Source: G963708325 sp963708325
GTDB taxonomy: Bacteria; Actinomycetota; Thermoleophilia; Solirubrobacterales; 70-9
DNA length: 64,000 nt
Assembly (NCBI GenBank): GCA_963708325.1
Contig: OY970203.1
Span: forward strand, 1,736,001 to 1,800,000
Direction: 5' to 3'
Shown here: positions 43,638 through 51,937 of the stretch, piece by piece
Layout of the letters: the number at the start of each line of letters is the position of its first letter
How positions within the stretch are numbered: the first letter of the stretch is position 1
The notes under the pieces: model-generated
Databases searched by the model: none
What the model was told of the DNA's origin: nothing
The model's input: the letters and a program-made list of their open reading frames with translations, nothing else
Made by a program: the position numbers and the translations under genes

Positions 43638-46159
43638 GACGCCGGCTTGACCTCCACGGGGCGGGGGGCGCCGCCGGCCACCACGTTGGCGTTGTCGTCC
43701 ACCGTTCCCTCGATGAGGAAGGCGGCGCCCTCGCGCATCCGCTCGCGCACGACGACGCCGGCCTCAACGCTGGACCCGTTGGCGGAGACGGTGACCCGAT
43801 CGCCCTGGCTCACCCCCAGCCGCTCGGCGTCGGCCGGCGCCAGCTCGAGCCGCTGCCGGGGGGCGAGGAAGCGCAGCGCCGGGCTGTGGTCCACGGCCTC
43901 GGCGGCCCAGAGGTCGCGGTAGGTGCCGAGGACTAGGCCGTTGGTGGCGGGGTCGGATGCCCCCTCGCCGGGCGCAACAGGCGCCTTCGGCGCCGAATCC
44001 TGCGCGCCTTCGGCGCCCAACGTCTCCCCCCGGGATGTCTTTGAGCGCCCGGATGAGGGGGCACCCGACCCCGCCCCAGCCCGGGCCGCCGCCGGGCGCT
44101 CCTGCCAGCGCACGCCCGTGCCGCCGATCTCCTCGAGGGTGATCCCGGCATAGAAGGGCACGTCCTCGGCGAGCGCGGCGAGCACGTCGGGCGCGCTGCG
44201 CAGGCCGGTGTCGTCGCCGAGCAGCGCCGCCAGCTCGCACAGCCAGCTCCAGCCCATCCGCACCTCGCCCGGATGGGGGATCCCGGGGCGCAGCCGCTGC
44301 AGGCGGCCCTCGGGATGGGTGACCGTCCCGTCCTTCTCCGCGTGGGACTCCGCGGGCAGGACGACGTCGGCGAACGCCGTCGACTCGTTCTCGAACATGG
44401 CGACGCAGACGACGAAGTCGGCCTCGCCGAGCGCCCGGCGCCAGCCCTCCGAGTCGGGGCTGTCGCGCACCGGATCGGCGTTGACCAGCAGCGCAGCGGT
44501 CAGCTGCTCGGCCTCCAGCGCCGCGCGGATCTCCTCGGATCCGAGCCCGGTCTCCACCTCCGACAGCCCCGGGCCGGCGGTGGGGACGCATCCCACCTCG
44601 CGCAGCCCGCGGGCGTTCGCCGCCGCCGGCATCTCGAGCAGCCCGGAGCCGTAGCGCTCGTGGTGGTCCAGCGCCCGGGCGACGTCGAGCAGGGCCGTGA
44701 CCGCCGCCGCCCCCGCGGGCCCGTGCGAGATCGACTCGCCCCAAACGACGATCGAGTCGTCGGCACCGCGCATCGCCGCGGCGATCCGGTCCGCCTCGGC
44801 GGCGTAGGCGCCCTCGGCCTTGCGCCCGCCGAGCGCTTGCGCGAGCGCGGAGAGCAGCGAGCCGGCGTCGCCGGGAGCGAAGCGGACTGTCTCGGCGGCG
44901 CCGCCGTCGAGCGTCGTCGGCCGGCTCGTCGCGCAGACCAGCGTGGCGCCGGAAAGGCGCACCGCCCGGCGGATCCGCAGGTCGAGGATCGGCGCCGCGT
45001 GCAGGGGCTCGTCGCCGATCACCAGGATCGCGTCGGCGGTGTCGAGGTCGGCGACCCGCGCCGCCAGCTCCGGCGCCGCCAGCTCGCGCAGCTGCGAGCG
45101 ATCCAGCTTGCCCTGCGAGCGCGAGTCCACGTGCGGGGAGGCGAGCGCGCCGCGGACGATCCGCTGCGCGAGCCAACCCTCCTCGTTGGAGGTCTGACCG
45201 CCGACCAGCGCCGCCACCCGGCCGCGCTGCGCGGACAGGCCCTCGGCCGCCTTGGCGAGCGCCTCGTCCCAGCTCGCGGCGCGGGCGTTTCCGCCCTCGC
45301 GGACGATCGGCGCGGTGATGCGGTCGGGGGAGGCGATCGCCTGGTAGCCGAACCGGCCCTTGTCGCACAGCCAGCCGTTGTCGACGTCGGCGTTGTCGCG
45401 CGCCAGCACCCGCATCAGCCTCTCGTCGCGCACGGTGAACTTGACGTTGCACTGGCTCGGGCAGAGGGTGCAGATCGAGCCTGCGTCCTCGATGTCCCAG
45501 GGCCGCGCCCGGAAGCGGTAGGTGTAGGAGGTGAGCGCCCCCACCGGGCACAGCTCGATGATGTTGCCGTGGAAGGGAGCGACGTAGGGCCGGTCGTCAT
45601 AGGTCCCGACGTAGCTTCTGTCGCCGCGCTCCAGCAGCTGCAGCTGCTCGTCCTCGGCGACCTCCTGGCTGAAGCGGACGCAGCGGTAGCAGAGGATGCA
45701 GCGCTCGCGGTCGATCGCGATCAGCGGCGACAGCTCGACCGGCTTCTGGAAGTGTCGCTTGGCGTCGATGAAGCGGCTGCGGCCCGGGCCCCAGCCCATC
45801 GCGATGTCCTGCAGCGGGCACTCGCCGCCCTTGTCGCAGACGGGGCAGTCCAGCGGATGGTTGACGAGCAGGAACTCGACCACCGCGTTCTGGGCCTCGC
45901 GCACCTGGTCGGTCTGGGTGTAGACGACCATCCCATCGCGGATCGGGGTCGAGCAGGCCGTCTGCAGCTTCGGGATCCCCTCGATCTCGACGAGGCACAT
46001 CCGGCAGGCGCCGACCGGTTCGCCGAGCTTGGGCTCGTAGCAGAACACCGGGATCTCGACGTCGCCGCCCTGCGCCGCGTCGACCAGCATCGTCCCCTCC
46101 GGGGCGGTGACCTCGCGCCCGTCGACGACGAGCGTGACCGCGTTGCGGATCTTCCTCAC
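43634..46159 (-). CDS. nuoG: NADH-quinone oxidoreductase subunit G
   Basis: An 841-residue hydrophilic subunit with an N-terminal 2Fe-2S domain (FCYEPKLGEPVGACRMCLVE), a His-ligated 4Fe-4S site (HPLDCPVCDKGGECPLQD), the N4/N5 sites (CILCYRCVRFSQE, CPVGALTSYTY) and a CTLCPSQCNVKF site leading into a molybdopterin-oxidoreductase-like domain. GTG 46159 overlaps the nuoEF stop as GTGA. Near residues 690-740 there is a low-complexity insertion encoded by a 130-bp palindromic element; it separates the main domain from a C-terminal molydopterin dinucleotide-binding-like barrel (LAPADAERLGVSQGDRV). Confidence 0.95.
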   Translation of the reverse strand: MRKIRNAVTLVVDGREVTAPEGTMLVDAAQGGDVEIPVFCYEPKLGEPVGACRMCLVEIEGIPKLQTACSTPIRDGMVVYTQTDQVREAQNAVVEFLLVNHPLDCPVCDKGGECPLQDIAMGWGPGRSRFIDAKRHFQKPVELSPLIAIDRERCILCYRCVRFSQEVAEDEQLQLLERGDRSYVGTYDDRPYVAPFHGNIIELCPVGALTSYTYRFRARPWDIEDAGSICTLCPSQCNVKFTVRDERLMRVLARDNADVDNGWLCDKGRFGYQAIASPDRITAPIVREGGNARAASWDEALAKAAEGLSAQRGRVAALVGGQTSNEEGWLAQRIVRGALASPHVDSRSQGKLDRSQLRELAAPELAARVADLDTADAILVIGDEPLHAAPILDLRIRRAVRLSGATLVCATSRPTTLDGGAAETVRFAPGDAGSLLSALAQALGGRKAEGAYAAEADRIAAAMRGADDSIVVWGESISHGPAGAAAVTALLDVARALDHHERYGSGLLEMPAAANARGLREVGCVPTAGPGLSEVETGLGSEEIRAALEAEQLTAALLVNADPVRDSPDSEGWRRALGEADFVVCVAMFENESTAFADVVLPAESHAEKDGTVTHPEGRLQRLRPGIPHPGEVRMGWSWLCELAALLGDDTGLRSAPDVLAALAEDVPFYAGITLEEIGGTGVRWQERPAAARAGAGSGAPSSGRSKTSRGETLGAEGAQDSAPKAPVAPGEGASDPATNGLVLGTYRDLWAAEAVDHSPALRFLAPRQRLELAPADAERLGVSQGDRVTVSANGSSVEAGVVVRERMREGAAFLIEGTVDDNANVVAGGAPRPVEVKPAS
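43946..44075. repeat. 130-bp palindromic element translated in frame within nuoG
   Basis: Arms 43946-43975 and 44045-44075 are inverted repeats (GGCGGGGTCGG-TGCCCCCTC-CCGGGCGC), differing at one base and one short bulge. The 69-bp centre has two copies of GCGCCTTCGGCGCC (43981-43994, 44004-44017), each itself palindromic. The whole element is open in the nuoG frame and encodes a Gly/Ala/Ser/Pro-rich linker. Confidence 0.85.
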
Positions 46160-48198
46160 CGTGCCCCCATCTCCGCCGCAGCCGGCTCCGCGCCGGGGTC
46201 GAAGGAGGCCGCGGCGACGCCCTGGGCGGCCTCGATCGCGGCCTCGAACTCGGGCCGGAACTTGTTCACCATCGCCCCCACCGGCATCGCCATCGAGTCG
46301 CCCAGGACGCAGAGGCAGTGACCGATGATGTTCTGCTGAACCGAGGCGACGATGTCGAGGTCCATTGGCGTCGCATCGCTGGCCAGCACGCGCTCGAGCA
46401 TCTTCACCGTCCAGTTGGTGCCCTCGCGGCAGGGCGTGCACTTTCCGCACGACTCGTGGTGGTAGAAGCGCGCCGTGCGCAGCGCCATCTCCGGGATCGA
46501 GACGCCGTGGTCGGCGATGATGATCGACCCCGACCCGAGCATCGAGCCCGCGTCGGCCATCGCCTCGAAGCTGTACGGGAGGTCGATCTCGGCGGCCGTG
46601 AGCACGGGCGCGGACGAGCCGCCCGGGTACCACGCCTTCACGTCGCCGCCGTCCAGCGGGCCGCCGGCGAGACCGTAGACGATCTCCCGCGCCGGGATCC
46701 CCAGCTCGACCTCGTAGTTGCCGGGGCGCCTGACGCAGCCCGAAACCGACACGACCTTCGTTCCCGGCGACTTCTCTGTGCCGAAGGAGCGGAACCAGTC
46801 GGAGCCGTTGAGCACGATGTGGGGGACGTTCGACAGCGTCTCGACGTTGTTGATCAGGGTCGGCCCGCCGTAGAGCCCCTGGACGGCCGGGAAGGGAGGC
46901 TTCAGCCGCGGGTTGCCGCGCTTTCCCTCGAGCGCGTCGAGCAGGGCGGTCTCCTCGCCGCAGATGTAGGCGCCGGCTCCGCGGTGGACGACGAGCTCGA
47001 CCTGGCGCCCCGTCCCGAGCACGTCGGCGCCGAGGTAGCCGGCGTCGTAGGCCTCGGCGACGGCGGCGTCGAGGATGTCCCCCTGAAGGTCGTACTCGCC
47101 GCGGATGAAGATAAAGGCCCGGTTCGCGCCGGCGGCCAGCGCCGCGATCACGATCCCCTCGATCAGCTGGTGCGGGTTCTTCTGCATCAGCTCGCGGTCC
47201 TTGAACGCCCCCGGCTCGGATTCGTCGGCGTTGCAGCACAGGTACTTGTCCATGTCGCCGCGCGGCAGGAACGAGGCCTTCTTCCCCATCTCGAAGCCGG
47301 CGCCGCCGCGGCCGCGCAGGCCGGATGCCTCGAGCTGGGCGAGCACGTCCTCCTGCTCCATCTCCCGGTAGGCCTTCTCGATCGCGCGGTAGCCGCCCAA
47401 TCGGCGGTAGGTGTCGATCCCGGTCAGCCCGGGCTCGTCGATGTGGCGGAAGAGAAGCCTTGTCTCGGAATCAGCCGTCGCCTCCTCTGCTCCCGCTCGC
47501 TCGCCCTCGAATGACCGGTCACCCGGCTCGCTCGCTCCCGCGTCCGGGGGCGGCGGGGCTTCGGACTTGACGGCGGCGGGGCGGCCGGCCAGCGCCTTGT
47601 CGGGGAGGGGCTCGTCGCCGGCGCGCAGCTGGGCGATCGCGGTGGCCGCGTCATCGGGGCCGAGCGGGCCGAAGTAGCGCTCGTCGATCGAAGCCATCGG
47701 CGCCAGGTCGCAGGCGCCCAGACACTCGAACCTGGACACGTAGACCTCGCCGTCGGCCGAGACGCCACCGGCCTCCGCCCCGGCCGCGTCGCAGAACGCC
47801 TCCAGCAGCTCATCGCCGCCGCGCATCCAGCAGGAGAGGTTGGTGCAGACGAGCACGCGGTGACTGCCGGCCGGCTTCAGGTGCAGGAGGTCGTAGAAGC
47901 TCGCCACCGACTCCAGGTAGGCGGGGGTGAGCCGCATCACCGCGGCCGCCTGGCGGATCCCCTCCGGGGTGCACCAGCCGTAGTGGCGCTGGACTGCCCA
48001 GAGCGCAGGGATCGAGGCCGAGCGGCGGTCGGGGTAGCGGCCCATCGCCGTCTCGATCCCCTCCCGCAGCTCGTCCGGGCAGTCCACCTCGTGCAGCTCG
48101 GGGATCATCCCGGGGAAATGCTCCGCTTCGCGTCCGCTTCCCCCGGGTTCGGGCGCCACCGGCGTGGGAACCTTGGGCGTTCCCTCGGGAGGGCTCAC
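46156..48198 (-). CDS. nuoEF: Fused NADH-quinone oxidoreductase subunits E and F
   Basis: A 680-residue single open frame joining NuoE and NuoF, which normally are separate. Residues about 30-205 are NuoE, with the thioredoxin-like 2Fe-2S ligands CTNLSC and CLGAC. A linker (about 205-250) contains the 78-bp repeat product ASEPGDRSFEGERAGAEEA. From about 250 NuoF follows: GLRGRGGAGFEMGKKASFLP (FMN/NADH loop), RGAGAYICGEETALLDALEG and ESCGKCTPCREGT with HCLC (4Fe-4S N3). No ATG, GTG or TTG exists between the domains. GTG 48198 overlaps the nuoD stop as GTGA. It forms the NADH-oxidising tip of complex I. Confidence 0.93.
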   Translation of the reverse strand: MSPPEGTPKVPTPVAPEPGGSGREAEHFPGMIPELHEVDCPDELREGIETAMGRYPDRRSASIPALWAVQRHYGWCTPEGIRQAAAVMRLTPAYLESVASFYDLLHLKPAGSHRVLVCTNLSCWMRGGDELLEAFCDAAGAEAGGVSADGEVYVSRFECLGACDLAPMASIDERYFGPLGPDDAATAIAQLRAGDEPLPDKALAGRPAAVKSEAPPPPDAGASEPGDRSFEGERAGAEEATADSETRLLFRHIDEPGLTGIDTYRRLGGYRAIEKAYREMEQEDVLAQLEASGLRGRGGAGFEMGKKASFLPRGDMDKYLCCNADESEPGAFKDRELMQKNPHQLIEGIVIAALAAGANRAFIFIRGEYDLQGDILDAAVAEAYDAGYLGADVLGTGRQVELVVHRGAGAYICGEETALLDALEGKRGNPRLKPPFPAVQGLYGGPTLINNVETLSNVPHIVLNGSDWFRSFGTEKSPGTKVVSVSGCVRRPGNYEVELGIPAREIVYGLAGGPLDGGDVKAWYPGGSSAPVLTAAEIDLPYSFEAMADAGSMLGSGSIIIADHGVSIPEMALRTARFYHHESCGKCTPCREGTNWTVKMLERVLASDATPMDLDIVASVQQNIIGHCLCVLGDSMAMPVGAMVNKFRPEFEAAIEAAQGVAAASFDPGAEPAAAEMGAR
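47477..47554. repeat. 78-bp dispersed repeat, copy B (NuoE-NuoF linker)
   Basis: Second copy of the repeat at 41083-41160, about 96% identical, read in the same frame. It sits exactly where the nuoE stop and nuoF start would be expected. Confidence 0.9.
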
Positions 48199-49385
48199 CG
48201 GTCGATCCCTCCGAGGATCGGGTCGAGCATCGCCAGGTTCTGGATCAGGTCGGCGACGTAGCCGTCGAGGCACATGTCGCGCAGCATCTGCAGGTTCACG
48301 AACGAGGGGTCGCGGACGTGGACGCGGGCCGGCTTCGACGACCCGTCGGCGACGACGAAGCAGCCCAGCTCCCCGCGTGGCCCCTCGACCGCGCAGTAGG
48401 CCTCGCCCGGCGGCACCCGGTAGCCCTCGGTGACGAGCTTGAAGTGGTGGATCAGCGCCTCCATCGAGGTCGACAGCTCGTCGCGCGGCGGCAGCGCCAC
48501 CTTGCGGTCATCGGTGATGTGCGGACCCTCGGGAAGGCCGTCGAGCGCCTGGACGACGATCCGCACCGACTCCCGCATCTCGGCCAGCCTGACGCGATAG
48601 CGGTCGTAGCCGTCGCCGACCGTCCCCACCGGGATCGCGAACTCGAGGTCGCCGTAGGCTTCGTAGGGCTCCACCTTGCGCAGGTCCCAGGGCTCGCCCG
48701 CGGCGCGCAGCAGCGGGCCCGTGACGCCCAGCTCCAGCAGGCGCTCGCGGGAGACGATGCCGACGTCCTTGGTGCGGCGCAGGAAGATCTCGTTGCGGTC
48801 GAGGATCGCCTCGTACTGGTCGATCCGCGACGGCATCTCCTCGCAGAAGGCGCGCAGGTTGCGCTCGAACCCGAGCGGGATGTCCTCGATCACGCCGCCG
48901 ACCTGGAAGTAGCGCGTGTGCATGCGCTGGCCCGACGACATCTCGAAAAGGTCGAGGATCTTGTCCCGCTCGCGGAAGCAGTACCAGAACATCGAGATCG
49001 CGCCCAGGTCCAGCGCCGAGGTGCCGAGCCAGACCAGGTGGGAGTGGAGCCGGTTCAGCTCCATGTGGATCACGCGCAGGTAGCGCGCCCGCGGCGGCAC
49101 CTCGATCTCCATCAGGCGCTCGACCGCGGCGCAGAACGCCTCCATGTTGAAGTAGTAGGCGAGGTAGTCCATCCGCTCCACGAACGGGATCACCTTCCAG
49201 TAGGACTTGTCCTCGCAGGACTTCTCGATGCCGGTGTGGACGTAGCCCATGATCGGCTTCAGGTCCCGGACGACCTCGCCCTCGAGGTTGACCAGCAGCC
49301 GCAGCACCCCGTGCGTCGCCGGATGGTGCGGCCCCACGTTTATGGTCAGCAGCTCCTGCTCGGGCTCCAGGGCGGGCTCGCTCAT
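48195..49385 (-). CDS. nuoD: NADH-quinone oxidoreductase subunit D
   Basis: A 396-residue 49-kDa-type subunit that forms the quinone pocket with NuoB. Motifs include INVGPHHPATHGVLRLL (quinone-binding His), PIMGYVHTGIEKSCEDKSY, RVIHMELNRLHSHLVWLGT and the C-terminal ADLIQNLAMLDPILGGIDR. ATG 49385 overlaps the nuoC stop as ATGA. The length is normal. Confidence 0.97.
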   Translation of the reverse strand: MSEPALEPEQELLTINVGPHHPATHGVLRLLVNLEGEVVRDLKPIMGYVHTGIEKSCEDKSYWKVIPFVERMDYLAYYFNMEAFCAAVERLMEIEVPPRARYLRVIHMELNRLHSHLVWLGTSALDLGAISMFWYCFRERDKILDLFEMSSGQRMHTRYFQVGGVIEDIPLGFERNLRAFCEEMPSRIDQYEAILDRNEIFLRRTKDVGIVSRERLLELGVTGPLLRAAGEPWDLRKVEPYEAYGDLEFAIPVGTVGDGYDRYRVRLAEMRESVRIVVQALDGLPEGPHITDDRKVALPPRDELSTSMEALIHHFKLVTEGYRVPPGEAYCAVEGPRGELGCFVVADGSSKPARVHVRDPSFVNLQMLRDMCLDGYVADLIQNLAMLDPILGGIDR

Positions 49386-49915
49386 TCGTACCAGCGGGGG
49401 ATCTCGTTCTCGTTGTGCGTGAACAGGACCGGCTCGCCGCCGACGGGGAAGTCGCGACGCAGCGGCCAGCCGACGTAGTCCTCGGGCAGCAGGATCCGGC
49501 GCAGGTCGGGATGGCCGCGGAAGACGATCCCGAAGAAGTCGTAGACCTCGCGCTCCTGAAACTCCGCCGTGGGAAAGAGCTCCACGCAGGAGTCGATCTC
49601 GGGCAGGTCGTCGGGGTCGCCGCCGCCGGGGAGGATCGCCTTCACGCGCAGGCGCTCGACGCGGTCCATGCACAGCAGCTCGTAGTGGACGGCGAAGCGC
49701 GGCTCGGCGGGGAGGTAGTCGGCTGCGTGCAGGCTGGCCAGGAAGCGGTACCGCTGCGCCGGGGCGTCACGCAGCCAGCGCAGGATCGCGAGCACGTGCT
49801 CGGGATTGACCACGAGCGCCGCCTGGCCGCGCTCGAAGTAGGTCCCCGCGACGGCGCCCTCGACCTCGGAGTTGAGCTCCTGGGCGATCAGCTCGAGGCC
49901 GGGAGCGTCAGGCAC
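49382..49915 (-). CDS. nuoC: NADH-quinone oxidoreductase subunit C
   Basis: A 177-residue 30-kDa-type subunit of the complex I connecting module. The signature is EREVYDFFGIVFRGHPDLRR followed by ILLPEDYVGWPLRRDFP. GTG 49915 overlaps the nuoB stop by 8 bp. NuoC is not fused to NuoD, unlike in E. coli. Confidence 0.96.
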   Translation of the reverse strand: MPDAPGLELIAQELNSEVEGAVAGTYFERGQAALVVNPEHVLAILRWLRDAPAQRYRFLASLHAADYLPAEPRFAVHYELLCMDRVERLRVKAILPGGGDPDDLPEIDSCVELFPTAEFQEREVYDFFGIVFRGHPDLRRILLPEDYVGWPLRRDFPVGGEPVLFTHNENEIPRWYE

Positions 49916-50504
49916 GCGCCCACTCCTCGGTGCCGACCGCGTTGTAGCGCTGGCGCCAGCCGAGGTCGGGGCGATCCTGGATCTTGCGCTGCAGCTTCAG
50001 CACGCCGTGCAGCAGCGCCTCGGGGCGCGGCGGGCAGCCGGGGATGTGGATGTCCACAGGCATGAACTTGTCCGCCCCCTGGACGACGGCGTAGTTGGCG
50101 AACATGCCTCCGCTCGACGAGCACGCCCCCATCGCCAGCACCCACTTCGGCTCCAGCATCTGGTCGTAGATGCGGCGGACGACGGGCGCCATCTTTATCG
50201 ACACCCGCCCCGACAGGATCAGCATGTCGGCCTGGCGCGGCGAGGCGCGGAACACCTCGGCGCCGTAGCGCGCAGAGTCGTAGCGCGCCGACACCATCGA
50301 CATCATCTCGATCGCGCAGCAGGCCAGCCCGAAGGTCGCCGGCCACATCGCGTTCGAGCGCGCCCACGAGATCGCCTTCTCCAGGGTCGTCGTCAGCAGG
50401 CGCTCCTCGACGTGCGCCTCGAGGTCGGCGCCCTCCAGCTCCCCGCGGAGAAGCTGGCGGGCGCGAAGCTGGCTGACCCGCAGCTCCCGGCGCTCTATCT
50501 CCAA
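49908..50504 (-). CDS. nuoB: NADH-quinone oxidoreductase subunit B
   Basis: A 198-residue subunit carrying the terminal 4Fe-4S cluster N2: FGLACCAIEMM, VLAMGACSSSGGMF and HIPGCPPRPEALLHG supply the four cysteine ligands. The chosen start is TTG 50504, 7 nt after AAGGGGG and overlapping nuoA by 10 bp; a frame extending to 50900 is open but unrelated to NuoB. An N-terminal charged stretch of about 40 residues precedes the conserved core. Confidence 0.95.
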   Translation of the reverse strand: MEIERRELRVSQLRARQLLRGELEGADLEAHVEERLLTTTLEKAISWARSNAMWPATFGLACCAIEMMSMVSARYDSARYGAEVFRASPRQADMLILSGRVSIKMAPVVRRIYDQMLEPKWVLAMGACSSSGGMFANYAVVQGADKFMPVDIHIPGCPPRPEALLHGVLKLQRKIQDRPDLGWRQRYNAVGTEEWARA

Positions 50505-50854
50505 TCGAGTGCCCCCTTCGCCCAGACGTAGGCCAGGGCGACCAGGAGCAGCACCACGAACACGAGGATCTCGACCAGCACGAAGACGCTGTTCGCCAGC
50601 TTCAGGATCGCCCCCACCGGATAGAGGAAGACGACCTCGATGTCGAAGAGGATGAACAGCATCGCGATCAGGTAGAAGCTGATCCCGAAGCGAAACGTGC
50701 GCGAGACCTCGCTGGGCAGGCCGCACTCGTAGGGCTCGCTCTTCACGCGGCTCGGCCGCCGCGGCCCGAGCACGCCGTTGAGCAGGGCGAAAGCCGACCC
50801 GACCGCCAACCCGAGTCCGGCGAAGACGAGGACTGGGAGGTAGCTTCGGAGCAA
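50495..50854 (-). CDS. nuoA: NADH-quinone oxidoreductase subunit A
   Basis: A 119-residue membrane subunit with three helices and the conserved PYECGLPSE loop (the redox-sensitive Cys region near the quinone site) followed by FRFGISFYLIAMLFILFDIEVVFLYP with its channel acids. TTG 50854 is the only start near the expected N-terminus; no Shine-Dalgarno is apparent. It is the first gene of the nuo operon, transcribed from the AT-richer region just upstream. Confidence 0.94.
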   Translation of the reverse strand: MLRSYLPVLVFAGLGLAVGSAFALLNGVLGPRRPSRVKSEPYECGLPSEVSRTFRFGISFYLIAMLFILFDIEVVFLYPVGAILKLANSVFVLVEILVFVVLLLVALAYVWAKGALDWR

Positions 50855-50884
50855 GCTGGGCGGCGGTCAGGGAGGCTGAGTCGC

Positions 50885-50935
50885 GGGTGTTATACACCAA
50901 CTTTGTGTCAATGTGTTACATAGTGCCTTTCGGCT
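50885..50935 (-). promoter_or_regulatory. AT-rich divergent region upstream of nuoA
   Basis: This stretch is conspicuously AT-rich for the window. On the minus strand it holds TATAAC (a candidate -10) with TTGACA only 11 nt upstream, too close for a standard pair, and the near-palindrome GTGTTATACAC. It likely contains the nuo promoter and a regulator site, but exact boxes are uncertain. Confidence 0.5.
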
Positions 50936-50981
50936 CAAGGAAGCGGATTTCGGGCGGGGTGCGACGCCGGCGGGGGGCCGG

Positions 50982-51416
50982 TTGAGCGAGGTCCACCTCG
51001 CCGTCGGCGTCGCTGTCGTGGCGCTCAACCTGGCCGCCGGCGTGTGGGGCGGGATCGCCTGGCTGCAGCGGCAGCCCTCGGTCGGCTTCTGGTACGTGCT
51101 GCGGGCGGCGCAGGTCGCCGTCGTCGTGCAGGTGCTGCTCGGCGGGCTGCTCGTGGTCACCGGCCACCATGCCCACCGCGGCCTCCACTACCTCTACGGG
51201 ATCCTGCCGCTCGCCGTCTCGCTGCTCGCCGAGGCGGTGCGCGCGGGCGCCGCCCAGGAGGAGCTGGGCGACACGGACTTCGAGTCGCTGCCGCGCGACC
51301 GCCAGCGCGCGGTCGCCCTTTCCATCGTGCGCCGCGAGACCGGGATCATGGCGGTCTCCGCGCTGGTCATCTTCGGCCTCGCCGTGCGCGCCGCGACGAC
51401 CAGCTCGGCCTTCTAG
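50982..51416 (+). CDS. Four-helix membrane protein, function unknown
   Basis: A 144-residue membrane protein with four hydrophobic helices (VAVVALNLAAGVWGGIAWL, VAVVVQVLLGGLLVVTG, GILPLAVSLLAEAVRA and GIMAVSALVIFGLAVRAA). An HHAHRGLHYLYG motif after helix 2 could bind heme or a metal; this is an inference. TTG 50982 follows GGGGGG; a longer frame from 50913 would run into the AT-rich promoter region. It is divergent from the nuo operon, and its stop overlaps the convergent flavin reductase stop. Confidence 0.65.
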   Translation: MSEVHLAVGVAVVALNLAAGVWGGIAWLQRQPSVGFWYVLRAAQVAVVVQVLLGGLLVVTGHHAHRGLHYLYGILPLAVSLLAEAVRAGAAQEELGDTDFESLPRDRQRAVALSIVRRETGIMAVSALVIFGLAVRAATTSSAF

Positions 51417-51904
51417 GGCGCCAGCGGCCGGTAGGAGCCGGCGTGGAAGACCAGCGGCTCGCCCTCGCGCGCCTCGAGGCCGACCACGTCGCCGGTGACG
51501 ATCACGTGGTCGCCGCCGGCGATCGAGTCGCGCAGCTCGCAGGCGATCCACAGCAGGGCCCCCTCCAGCGCCGGCGCTCCCAGGCGCTCCGACCAGGCGA
51601 CGCCCTCCCACTTGTCCGGCTCGGGGACCTTGCGCGCGAACCCTCGCGCCAGGTCCTCCTGCCCCGCGGCCAGGACGTTGATCGCGAAGCGCCCGGCGGC
51701 CTGCACGGAGCGAAGCGTGCGCGAGCCGAGGTCGAGGCAGGCGAGCATCAGCGGCGGGTCGAGCGAGAGCGAGCAGACGGCGTTCGCCGTCGCCCCCGAG
51801 AGCCCGTTGGGCCCGATCGCGGTGACGACCGTGACCCCGGTCGGAAGGCTCCCCATCGCCCCCCGGAACTCGTCCGGATCGGTCTGTGGGTTCGGGTCGG
51901 TCAA
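51413..51904 (-). CDS. Flavin reductase-like (FMN-binding) protein
   Basis: A protein of about 163 residues of the flavin reductase/HpaC family. Motifs are DEFRGAMGSLPTGVTVVTAIG, ATANAVCSLSLDPPLML (flavin phosphate contacts) and GDHVIVTGDVVGLEAREGEPLVFHAGSYRPL. It would supply reduced FMN to a partner oxygenase. The start is unsure: TTG 51904 retains the full N-terminal helix, and CATAAT lies about 17 nt upstream of it; the ATG inside the FRGAMG motif would truncate the fold. Divergent from the cytochrome c gene. Confidence 0.85.
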   Translation of the reverse strand: MTDPNPQTDPDEFRGAMGSLPTGVTVVTAIGPNGLSGATANAVCSLSLDPPLMLACLDLGSRTLRSVQAAGRFAINVLAAGQEDLARGFARKVPEPDKWEGVAWSERLGAPALEGALLWIACELRDSIAGGDHVIVTGDVVGLEAREGEPLVFHAGSYRPLAP

Positions 51905-51922
51905 GGCGCTGGTGCGGGCGAT

Positions 51923-51928
51923 TATGAT
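51923..51928 (+). promoter_or_regulatory. Overlapping divergent -10 boxes, cytochrome c and flavin reductase
   Basis: TATGAT lies 9 nt before GTG 51938 of the cytochrome c gene. On the other strand the same bases overlap CATAAT, about 17 nt from the proposed flavin reductase start. Confidence 0.5.
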
Positions 51929-51937
51929 GCGCGCGCC

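Noticed and set aside
42510..43922. 470-residue plus-strand open frame across nuoI, nuoH and nuoG
   Set aside because: Its translation is Arg/His/Asp/Gly-rich low-complexity sequence with no domain; it mirrors conserved complex I genes.
43980..44017. GCGCCTTCGGCGCC hairpins as a transcription terminator
   Set aside because: They lie in the middle of nuoG coding sequence within the larger palindromic element, with no T-run; termination there would cut off nuoH-nuoN.
47440..47600. Separate start codon for nuoF within the nuoEF linker
   Set aside because: No ATG, GTG or TTG is in frame between the NuoE and NuoF domains; the first internal Met is well inside NuoF.
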